Positions 21,519-30,115 of a stretch of 64,000 nt of DNA are shown here, one piece after another (positions within the stretch are counted from its first letter, which is position 1; every line of letters starts with the position of its first letter). The stretch lies in the NCBI GenBank assembly GCA_032173965.1, contig CM063288.1:20061501-20125500 (forward strand). The letters are read 5' to 3'. The stretch is from Sitta carolinensis. Its lineage: Eukaryota; Chordata; Aves; Passeriformes; Sittidae. The notes beneath the pieces are model-generated. The model did no database searches and had not been told where the DNA came from. It was given only the letters and a program-made list of their open reading frames with translations. Position numbers and translations under genes: made by a program.

Positions 21519-23569
21519 ATTCCCCCTTTTTCTCTTTCTCATTTTGTTCAAGGACTGGTCTAATTCTTGCTTACTTAAAACTAATGTTTCTCTGGGCTCT
21601 TCCTCGAATACTTCATATTTGGCCTTAAGAAGCATTAAGTGTGCTGCTTCCAGTCGCTCTTTCACAATGTTAATTACCTTATTGAATATGCATGGTCTAA
21701 ATGTAAGTCCTAAGATGAACAATATTACAGGTCCCGCAAAGGTTGATAAAAGGGTAGTAAGCCATGGGGAGGGGTTGAACCAGGATTCATACCAACTTTG
21801 CTGGGTCTCCCTTTCCTTCCTCCGTTTTTCTAACCCCTCTCTGAGTTTGGCCATGGTATCTCTGACAACTCCAGTGTGGTCGGCATACACACAACATTGT
21901 TCTCCAGGGCGGCACATAACCCACCTTGTTGTAAAAACATTATATCTAGTCCCCTTCTGTTTTGTAACACCACTTCAGATAAGGATCTTAGTGATTTTTC
22001 CAAAGCGCTAATTGATTTTTCTATTCGAAGTAAATCTTCGTCTACTGCTGTTCAGAGTGATCGAAATTTCTGATTCTGTTGGATTAATGCTGTTATCCCT
22101 GTGCCTGCTCCTGCTGCTCCCATAGCCATTAAAGTGGCTGCTGTCAAGGCTGTAAGTGTGAGTGGTTCTCGTTTTTGCAAATGGTTTCTCTGGGTATTCT
22201 GGTAATTACAGATAAATTCTTCAGAGTGGTATATGATCCGGGGAATTATCATTACCTGTATGCAATATTCTCCAGATTCATTGAATAATTTAAGGGATAA
22301 ACAGGGAGTGATTCCAGTTTTAGAACAGATCCATTTAGTATTTCTGGCTGGTATTAACCAATCAGCAGAGAGCTTCCCCTTCAGGGAAGCTTTTATCTTG
22401 CACAATTGCTCTTTTTCTGAGGGTACACTCCCAATACACCTCCCCTGTCCTGATACGTATTGCATCGTCAGGCTTTGTTTTCGATTCTCAGAATCCCATA
22501 AACATTGCATCGGGTTTGAACCATTTACTCTTTTTGCGTTGGAGTGGATGCCTATTGCCTCATAGAAGGGGGGTCTAATATCGTAACACAACCAGCAATG
22601 TCGGGTCACATTTGGATTCGCAGAATTTAATACCTGGTAAGTGGTATTCAAGAGTTTCCATAAAGAATTAACTCCCAATTCAGGGTCTGATTCTGGTTGA
22701 TTCTGGTGTGTTAGTAGCATTTTTGAAGGGGATCTCAGTAACACTCTGTCTTTTTATCTTTTCAAATGAATAGTTTGGAATTTTTATCACTGGGTTAGGT
22801 CCCACTGCTCGAGGCTCAGGCACTGCTATTTCATTTTAAATTAACATCAATCCTCCTCTATCAGTTCCTGGCTCCCAGTACCTTATACCCCATGTCTTCC
22901 CGGTTATCCAACTAGGATCTGTTGGTTGAGACACGTTTACATATATAAACTGGCAATTTCCATAGGAAGACTGAGGTCATATTCCTCCACAAGGAGCTAA
23001 AACCATACCCTGCTAGGATCTTTCTTAGGGGGGATGCATCCACTTGGTCCCCATCCCACCTTAAGAAATTTATCAGGTCCTGCTCCTGGATTCCAGTCTG
23101 ATGCAACAGTTTCACAACCCCAATATGCACAATAATAATGTCTAGGACTGTTACAATATCCCCGTCCTGGATTCCAGCTTGGGCAAAAATAGAATCCTTT
23201 TTGGTTTAAGCAGAACTCGGTAGGCACTATTTGACATAAGGCAGGTGTAAAACTAGGAGTACCAGGGGTAATTATGGTTTGGATCACTTGTTGATCTTCC
23301 CATCTAATTAGAGACCACTTGAAGGGTTGGTGCTCTGAATGCAGTGTTTCAGTTTTCCCTAACTGCCTGAAGAGTACAATGGACAGTATGACCCATGTTA
23401 CAGTATGCCACGGAGGGTGGAGGTATAACCATTCCCTAATTACACTTACGGTCAATTTGATCCCTGGGTGCTGACTGGTTTGGCTGGCACACCTAAGCTT
23501 TCGGGCGATTTCTTTCAATGGGTCAGCATTGAGGTAGTTCTTCCAGCATTTTGGCACAGTCTCACTCAC
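21507..23569 (-). pseudogene. env: Provirus env (surface and transmembrane subunits), broken
   Basis: Env normally gives the virion glycoprotein, split by furin into a surface and a membrane-anchored subunit. Pieces in viral order are: 23569-22997, a surface N-terminal part with a hydrophobic leader-like stretch around WVILSIVLF; a region at about 22997-22745 with several stops; 22744-22052, which includes the CWLC isomerase motif, a basic KR cleavage site and a Gly/Ala-rich fusion-peptide-like segment; and 21917-21507 with the CC of the CX6CC motif, a membrane anchor (about 20 apolar residues around VILFILGL) and a charged tail. The last two pieces are in different frames, the shift falling inside the CX6CC region. 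CWLC with CX6CC indicates the covalently linked gammaretroviral type. The reading frame crosses the polypurine tract and stops 12 bases inside the 3' LTR. Confidence 0.9.
21519..21540 (-). other. Polypurine tract of the provirus
   Basis: The coding strand reads a run of A and G ending AAAAAGGGGGAAT directly against the 3' LTR. This is the plus-strand primer site of reverse transcription. Its position confirms the LTR boundary at 21518 and the minus orientation. The env frame is open across it. Confidence 0.93.
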
Positions 23570-23733
23570 AAGATTCTGTCCTCCACAACTTTTTACATCT
23601 CTGTCTCGCTCGTTGACTCGGTTGCTTCAAGCCACGAGGAGTACCATCTTCTCGACAGCAGAAGTACCTTTCAGGAGGTTCAGTGCTGGGATTATTAACT
23701 TGCCTCTGTATGCTCCCCAATTTTTATCTTTTA

Positions 23734-24159
23734 CTATTGATGTGTCACACGAATCCCCTTTAGCGTTTTTCTGCAGCACCCTTTAATAATATCAATCACA
23801 AATGGAACGGGTTGATTTGAATGGTAACAGTAATACTCAGGATGGACCCCAAGTGCAAATATTTCCCACCACTCACGGGATTGTGGTTGAATGTTTCCCT
23901 GTAGCACTTCAATTTCAAGGGTTAATCTAGTAATCTCCCGTTCTCTTCTATAGCACAGGGCACACACTCCTCGAGGGGGTAGCCTGTTATGACAATGAGA
24001 CCACCACTGTTCGTGGCACACTTTACAGCTAAAACAAACAAAAGGGTAACAATTACAGTTTATATTTTCACATCTAATTTTAACATCAGTAGTACAAAAA
24101 TTCAGTCCAACTATTTCGTGGTAATTGCTTACTTGCTCCTCGATCACCAACTGCTTCAT
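23734..24159 (-). CDS. Intact cysteine-rich ORF between pol and env, function unknown
   Basis: An uninterrupted ATG-initiated ORF of 141 codons begins 24 bases after the integrase stop and ends before env. It contains 13 cysteines. Ten lie in the first half, including CFSC, CKVC and CALC pairs. CKVC and CALC are separated by 17 residues (with an intervening SHCHNR), the spacing of zinc ribbons or treble-clef fingers. A short leucine heptad-like stretch (EITRLTLEIEVLQ) follows, then a Trp/Tyr-rich part and a basic C-terminus with adjacent cysteines. There is no signal peptide or membrane segment. Gammaretroviruses normally pass from integrase directly into env, so a gene here is not expected. 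Alternatives are an unusual env leader region, a captured host exon or a chance frame. I do not recognise the family. Confidence 0.55.
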   Translation of the reverse strand: MKQLVIEEQVSNYHEIVGLNFCTTDVKIRCENINCNCYPFVCFSCKVCHEQWWSHCHNRLPPRGVCALCYRREREITRLTLEIEVLQGNIQPQSREWWEIFALGVHPEYYCYHSNQPVPFVIDIIKGCCRKTLKGIRVTHQ

Positions 24160-24182
24160 TTAAGTCCTTTTGAGAGTAAGCT

Positions 24183-25464
24183 TCAGTCTCCAGATGTGTC
24201 AACAACTCGGCAGGTTGAATCTTGTATTGGTCCCTTCAACCGACTCGCATGGGTCCACCCCTTCTCCGCTGTCCGGATGGCAGTTTCTGTAGTAAGTAAA
24301 ACAATATAGGGTCCTTCCCAATGAGGGGTCAGGGAAGACTCCTTCCATGATTTAATTAGCACTTTATCTCCTGGCTTAATTTTATGCATTGATATATCTA
24401 AAGGGGGTCTTTGCACTACTAAGCCTTTAGCTTGCAATTTTTCTCTGTGTGCCATTAATTTCATTAAATAGGGTTTAATTTGTGATTCTTCAAGCTGGGG
24501 GTGATCTCGCGGGGCTTCTAAATCATAGGGCATTCCATATAACATTTCGAAGGGGGAGACTCCTACATCTGTTCGGGGCTGTGTTCTGATATTTTGTAGC
24601 ACTAAAGGGAGACACTGTACCCAAGACATCCATGTATCAAGCATCAATTTTGTAAGTTGTTTTTTTTATTTCTCCATTCATTCGCTCAACCTTTCCTGAG
24701 CTCTGAGGATGCCAAGGAGTATGATATTGCCACTGGATTCCCAATGCAGACAGGGTATCTCTGACCACTTTTGAAACAAAGTGCGGTCCCCGGTCGGAAT
24801 CTATTACTTCTGTTACTCCGTATCGGGGAATTATTTCTTCTAGCAGTATTTTTACCACTGTCTGGGCTGTGGTTCTAGCTGTGGGGAATGCCTCCACAAA
24901 ATGTGTTAAATGATCTATTACCAGCAAATATCTGTATCTGCTTACCTTTGGTAATTCGGTAAAGTCAATTTGTATTCTTGCAAAGGGTCGGTGTGCCAAA
25001 TCCCTCCCTCCTTGCAATTTTTCTCTTAATTGGTGTTTATTCACCTTTTGGCAAGTAATGCACCCACTCACTACCCGCTTTGCCAAGTTATAAATCCCTA
25101 TACACATATATTTGGTTGCAAATTGATCTACTAAGGCTTGAGTTCCCCAATGAGTTTTCTCATGAAACTTCTGTAGTATCTTTAAAGCTAACAATTTTGG
25201 AAGAACTTCCCGGCCGTCCTGGAGTACCCATTTCCCTTCTTCTTCTTGAATTCCCATTTGGGATAATTTTACCTTTTCTTGTATGGTGACGCTAAGAATA
25301 TGATATACCTCCTTGAGTAAGAAACAATGTTTAGATTCCTGATTTTTGCAAGTGCATTCAACTGCTTCTATCTCGAGGTTCTCCCAGCATTTGCAGCATA
25401 GGAGTTCATTTAAGTTCTTACCACAGAAAATACACTCTTCTCGAGGTTTTTTTATCCTTCTCAA
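24183..25464 (-). pseudogene. pol: Provirus integrase region, frameshifted
   Basis: Integrase inserts viral DNA into the host genome. The first piece (25464-24637) has the N-terminal HHCC zinc site (HEKTH... CITC) and the core D,D-35-E residues seen as IQIDF, VIDSDRGP and HPQSSGKVERMN. The second piece (24647-24183) has the C-terminal KPGDKVLIKSW and WEGPY segments, the GPY/F module typical of gammaretroviral integrases. The two are in different frames, with the change next to a run of eight T on the plus strand at 24660-24667. Catalytic residues are all present, so the frameshift is the main visible defect. The frame before 25464 continues from RNase H after another break. Confidence 0.93.
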
Positions 25465-27526
25465 TATGCAAATGCATCAAGGCAGCTCGCTTTGCTTCTT
25501 CATCAGCAAGGTTATTTCCCCTAACTAGTGGGCTTAGTCCTTTCTGGTGTCCCTTCAAATGTACTACTGCTATTTCGGTTGGTTTTCTTATAGCTTGCAA
25601 AATTTTAGTTATAAGTTCCTGATGTACTAGTTTTTTACCTTGAGAATTGATTAAGCCTCTTTCTTCCCATATTTTCCCAAAAGTATGTACTACACCATAA
25701 GCATATTTGAATCAGTAAATATGGTTCCTACTTTCCCTTTTAAAAGTTGTATGGCTTTCAATACTGCATATAATTCACATGCCTGGGCTGACCAGCTGGG
25801 GCTTAGGGGTCCTGATTCTATTACTTCAAAAGTTTTACCATTAATTATAGCATAAACTGATTTTCTTTTTACTTCCACTACTCGAGAGGATTCATCTACA
25901 AATAATTTTTCCCCTTGTTCTAGTTCTTCTTCTTCTAGATCTGGTCTAATTTTTGTCTGCTCCTCTATATTATGGAGACGGTCATGAGTCAATTCTTCGC
26001 TAGGTTCCCCATATAGAAATTGTGCAGGGTTCTGCAAGGTGGTTGTTTCTAATGTTAATTTTGGAGAAGAAATAAGGATACCCTCATATTTCACAAGTCT
26101 TGCATCAGTTATCCACTTATCAGCTTTCTGTTGGAGAACCCCTCTGATACTGTGTGGCGAAAATACCTTCAATTCTCCCCCAAAAGTGATCTTATGTGCC
26201 TCTTCAACCAGGAGGGCTGCTGCCACTATTACTTGTAAACATATTGGCCACCCTCGGCTGACAGGGTCTAAGAGTTTAGAAATGTATGCTACTGGCTTCT
26301 TGCTTCCTGCCCAATCCTGGGCTAAGACCCCAAATGCTGTTTCCCCATCAGTATTTACAAACAGGAAAAATGGTTTCTTTAAATCTGGCAGGCTCAACAC
26401 TGGGGCATTTACTAATTCAGATTTCAAACCCTCTAATTGGTTCTCATCTTCCTCTGTCCATTTTAATAGTCCATCCTTGGGTAGTTTGGCATACAGGAAT
26501 TTCACCTTCCCATTATAGTCTTCAATCCATTGTCTGCAGTAACCAAACAATCCTAGCAACTGCCTGACTTGCCTTTTGGTCCTTAGGGCAGACAGAGATA
26601 GTATGCCATTCACTCTTTCTGGATCTAATTTCTTAGTCCCTTTATTCAGTCTATGTCCCAGATATCTTACTTCCTCTTCAACAAATTGTAATTTAGACCT
26701 CAAGACTTTCGATCCCTTCAGGCTCAGGAAGTTCAATAATTTAATGCTTTCTTGCCCTAACAGCTTCTTCACTTTTTCCAGCTAAAAGCAAATCATCCAC
26801 ATACTGAACAAGAGTAATTCCTTCACTCCTTTCATAACCCTGCAGAATCTGCTTTAATGCCTGCCCAAACAAGTTAGGAGATTCTGTGAATCCCTGGGGC
26901 AAAACTGTCCACCTTAATTGTTGTTTCCAACGGGGATCTGGATCTTCCCACTCAAAAGCAAAATAATCTCTGCAATCCTCTTTTAAGGGATATGCCCAAA
27001 AGGCATCCTTTAAATCTATAACACTATACCATTGGTCATCAGGCCCCAACTGACTTAACAGTGTGTGTGGGTTTGCCACCACAGGGAATCGTGCCACTGT
27101 TTTCTTATTAATTTCTCTCAAATCATGAACCAATCTGTATTTCCCATCTGCCTTTTTTACAGGTAAGATGGGTGTATTAAAAGGAGACATACGAGGTTCC
27201 AATAGTCCTTGTTCAATCAATCGATGGATTTCAGGTTTTAACCCCTGTCTTCCCTCTTCAGGTAGTGGGTATTGCCTAATCCGGACTGGCAATTCTGGGT
27301 TCCTTATGGTTACTGTAAAGGGTTCAATATCCAATTTCCCTATAGCATCTGGAGTGTACCACACTTCGGGATTAATTTTCTCTTCATCTACAGCCCGCAA
27401 CGGGCACAGTTTAATTTTTAACTTACTCTCTGCTACCTCTAAACTGATTCCAAGTTCAGTCATCAAATCCCGACCTAATAGATTATAATCAGCCTCAGGC
27501 ACTAACAACAAGGACCCTAACCCCAT
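25418..27526 (-). pseudogene. pol: Provirus reverse transcriptase and RNase H, frameshifted
   Basis: Reverse transcriptase copies the viral RNA and RNase H removes the RNA strand. The first piece (27526-26741) holds the fingers and palm, with LVHDLREINK, VIDLKDAFWA, LPQGF and the catalytic YVDD at 26803-26792. A frameshift follows within about 60 bases, and the thumb, connection and most of RNase H continue in another frame (26772-25690), with LGLFGYCRQWI, an FVDESSR segment, an AQACELYA segment and TDSN. A third frame from about 25690 to 25418 carries the end of RNase H (HLKGHQKG, NLADEEAK). The RNase H acidic residues are recognisable, but the glycine usually after the first aspartate is Glu. 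The enzyme cannot be made from this copy as it stands. Confidence 0.95.
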
Positions 27527-27538
27527 CTTAGAGTCTGT

Positions 27539-27769
27539 TTATAACAGCACATCTTTAATCACGGGTGCCCTGAAAGGTTCCCCTTTCGCACCAATTACTT
27601 GTACCTTTTCAGGGGATAATTTACACCCCCGGGTTAGACTTTGAACAGTAGATCTTTCAGCTCCTGAGTCCACTAAGAACTCAATTTCTTGCTGCTGGGG
27701 ACCCACCTTAAGTTTTACCAAGGGCTCTGTTCGTTCTCTGGTCCCCAGCAAATAGAGCCCCTGACATCC
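27539..27769 (-). pseudogene. pro: Provirus aspartic protease, ends at a nonsense codon
   Basis: The protease matures Gag and Gag-Pol. The frame opens immediately after the gag amber codon, in the same phase, and includes the active-site segment FLVDSGAERSTV. DSG in place of the commoner DTG is also used by working retroviral proteases. A TAA at about 27541-27539 stops the frame, and translation resumes without a phase change in MGLGSLLLVPEADYNLLGRD, the segment that normally completes the protease fold. The defect is thus a single nonsense codon between protease and reverse transcriptase. Confidence 0.9.
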
Positions 27770-27772
27770 CTA
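27770..27772 (-). promoter_or_regulatory. Amber codon at the gag-pro junction (readthrough type)
   Basis: The last gag codon is AAC, followed by TAG, then GGA TGT CAG GGG, with the protease frame open in the same phase. In gammaretroviruses such as MLV the gag stop is also UAG followed by G and is suppressed a few per cent of the time with the help of a downstream pseudoknot. I see the codon and the in-phase protease; the pseudoknot would need folding to confirm. Confidence 0.8.
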
Positions 27773-29179
27773 GTTCTCTTTAAACATTTTCTCATCAGCC
27801 GCCCTTTTTCTACATTCTCTTTTCACATGCCCTTTTTTCCCATAATAAAAACACTTTATTGTCTCTCTATTCCGTATTCCCAAAGTTCCCTTATTTCTAA
27901 TTTCAAAACATGGGGCTTCAGAAGTCTCTCTGGGACTACTTACTGCTGCTACCATCATTTTAACTTGCCTTTTCTGGCTTTCTGAGCTTCACTCAACAGC
28001 TCATCCAAACCTCTGTTTTGCCAGTTCTCTAATTTTTCCAATTTCTTCCTGATATCTGTCCAGGTTTTGGCCACAAACTGAGTTTTTAGCAGGCCTTGGC
28101 CGAGTGGAGTATCAGGGTCCAATCCAGATTATAGTTGTAAATTTTTTCTTAACCTCTCCAACTATTCTGTGGGTGTTTCCTCTCTCTTCTGTTGTTCATT
28201 AAAAGCTTTATTGATATTCTGTCCCCTGGGAACAGACTCCTTTATTCCCTGCACAATTATAGTTCTCAGATCTTGCATATGGCCTCGATCCACTTGATTC
28301 TGGTTGTCCCAGTTAGGTCTCTGAATGGGCCATTTAATATCTGCTGCTGGGCCTTGTTGGTGTTGTTGGTCCCAAATTCTCATTCCGGCTCTCCTAATCA
28401 TTCCTCTCTCTTCAACAGTGAATAATATAGCCAAGATAGCCTGTAACTCATCCCAGGTATACATATTGGGTCCCAGAAATTGATCTACCTTCTCTGCAAC
28501 TCCTAGTGGGTCCTCTAGTAAACTCCCCATTTCCCTTTTAAATTCTCTCACATCCCCTGAGTTCAGAGGTACTGCCACATATCCCACCCCCGGTTGTGCC
28601 CCTCCCATTGCGATTTCTCTCAAGGGATACAATCCGTTCCCCCCGTGCAAATCTCTAGTCTGACTCCTAGTCACCCGTCTATATGAAGCAGGGGAATTAT
28701 GGGGGGAGTCAGAGTCACTGGAGTATCCCGGGGCACAGGGAGGGGGTGAAGGTATAGGTGGAGGAGGTGGCGGTATGTATGGAGGGGGGGAGGTGGTATC
28801 TCCTCTTCACTACGATTCTTCTTCTTCCTCACCCTTCCCCCTTTTTCTTTCAAGGGGTATAGATTTATTCTAGTCTCTGACCCTATCCAAAGGTGTGAAT
28901 ATTCACTCTCCTCTAAACTAAAAGGCTCTTTTGAGTTCACATATATGTGCAATGCCTGACAAATACAGGCCAATATAAGTGATCACCACGAATCTGCTTT
29001 CCTTCCCACACTTCCATGCAATAATGTATCATTTTTGCTTTATTTTAACCCTGCCTAGAAGGGTAAGCATCCCAATATTTAATCATTAAGCCCAATGGAC
29101 TATCCAGTGGTATCTGAGGGAGTTTTCCTTGGGGTCCCCCACCCATGGGATCAGAGGGCTTGCTTTTCCTCTGTCCCAT
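27770..29179 (-). pseudogene. gag: Provirus gag (matrix, capsid, nucleocapsid), broken
   Basis: Gag builds the virus core. The ATG at 29179 begins MGQRKSKP, with a glycine for N-myristoylation. The matrix frame stops at about 29048. Capsid is recognisable in 28674-28162: YPLREIAMGG, a central DPLGVAEKVDQFLGP, and near the end a QGIKESVPRG segment in the major-homology-region position. It ends in TAG, and a TAA follows about 40 bases on, before a final frame (27958-27770) with the nucleocapsid zinc knuckle. That knuckle reads CFYYGKKGHVKREC, so the second zinc ligand is Tyr (27844-27842). Gag ends in TAG (27772-27770) followed by GGA, after which protease continues in phase. Confidence 0.92.
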
Positions 29180-29196
29180 CTTCTGGAGTGCCTTCT

Positions 29197-29215
29197 CACA
29201 CACACACACACACAC
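29197..29215. repeat. (CA)n microsatellite in the gag leader
   Basis: A pure CA run of about nine units lies 18 bases upstream of the gag ATG on the viral strand (read there as GT repeats). It is inside the provirus leader and could vary in length between copies of the family. Confidence 0.9.
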
Positions 29216-29543
29216 TCTTTGCCCCTTTTTCGTGACCCAGTCCCTCGCGGGATATGGGAAATGCACTACTAAAGGGTCCCTGTCGGGACTGTACGGGATG
29301 TCTCACACAGGCACACTCCAGGATACCCAGCCCCAGCCGAATGGATAACCGGCCTATACTTACGCGATCCTGCATCTTCCTTCGGTCTTCGTGCAGACTT
29401 ACGGGAGCTACCGGTTTCCCTTTTGCTTCAATGTCGAATTTTAGGGTTCGTCGGTCGAGGAGCTGGTGGGGTCCTGCCCGAACAAGGGCCGCTTTATCGC
29501 GGGGCGCCTCCCCCGTTAGGGAGCCGACACCAGGTTTCCTGCA

Positions 29544-29561
29544 ATCCGAGTCACGGCACCA
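29544..29561 (-). other. Primer-binding site, histidine tRNA
   Basis: Four bases inside the 5' LTR the coding strand reads TGGTGCCGTGACTCGGAT. It is complementary to the last 18 bases of tRNA-His including CCA (ATCCGAGTCACGGCACCA on the plus strand). The priming tRNA is thus His, as in HERV-H-type elements. This supports a class I assignment and fixes the 5' LTR edge at 29566. Confidence 0.93.
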
Positions 29562-29565
29562 AATT

Positions 29566-30115
29566 TGTTATAAGTTGGTCTCAAATAACAACAGAGACAA
29601 GTCCAATTAAAATCAATTAAATTTATTAAGCAAGCGACATTTTAAGCAAAAGACGATTGCAATCGGGCGGCCATATGACTATTATTTTATAAACGGCCCG
29701 TGCTTTTCGTTTCATGGTTCCAGCTTATATAGTCCTTAGCTTCTTGTACTTTGTACCTCTTCCGCTGTCTTCTGCGCGTGTGTGTCGTTTTGCTGAGGGG
29801 TTTTTTTCTGCTTTCTGGTGGTCGCAGGGATCAAAGTACAGAATCTTTCTGATGACTGCTAAGTGACCCCTGACTGTTTGTCTGTCTGCACATGTGCGTG
29901 CTGTCCTTAGGGGGTCTTCTCTGCCTTCTGGTGGGCGCAGCGATGAAGGCGCAGCCATGAAGGCGCAGCGTCTTCCTCGGTGACCGGTAAGGGAACTTCC
30001 GGTGCCAGCATGCCTGTGTGCGCATGTGCACCGCGCTGCTGGGGAAGCTCTTTTCTATCTGATGCCTGGAGGTGAAGAGGTTTACTTGAACAAATATTAT
30101 CGGTTACCTATTGCA
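29566..30115 (-). repeat. 5' LTR of the provirus
   Basis: This is the 550-bp partner of the 20969-21518 LTR, offset by exactly 8597 bases. The TATA box is at 29731-29724. GGGG follows the outer CA end at 30116-30119. It has the same 77-codon U3 open frame as the other LTR, with one residue changed. Being the upstream LTR it would drive proviral transcription toward RAB17, on the same strand as RAB17. Confidence 0.97.

Larger units (their letters stand above)
20969..30115 (-). mobile_element. Full-length gammaretrovirus-like endogenous provirus
   Basis: A complete class I endogenous retrovirus of about 9.1 kb lies on the minus strand in the order 5' LTR (29566-30115), primer-binding site, gag, amber codon, protease, reverse transcriptase/RNase H, integrase, an extra cysteine-rich ORF, env, polypurine tract and 3' LTR (20969-21518). 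GGGG directly precedes the left LTR and directly follows the right LTR, compatible with a 4-bp target duplication as in gammaretroviruses, although both sites are G-runs. The LTRs differ at three positions by eye. Gag, pol and env each carry stops or frameshifts, so the copy looks non-autonomous. The histidine-tRNA primer site, amber readthrough, GPY/F-type integrase end and CWLC/CX6CC envelope place it near gammaretroviruses; I cannot name the family. Confidence 0.97.

Noticed and set aside
29544..29561. Match to the end of a histidine tRNA
   Set aside because: Only 18 bases match and they abut an LTR, so it is a primer-binding site and not a tRNA gene.
29725..29958. 77-codon frame present in both LTRs of the provirus
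   Set aside because: It lies in U3 upstream of the TATA box. Being open in both LTRs only reflects their near-identity, and it has no domain.
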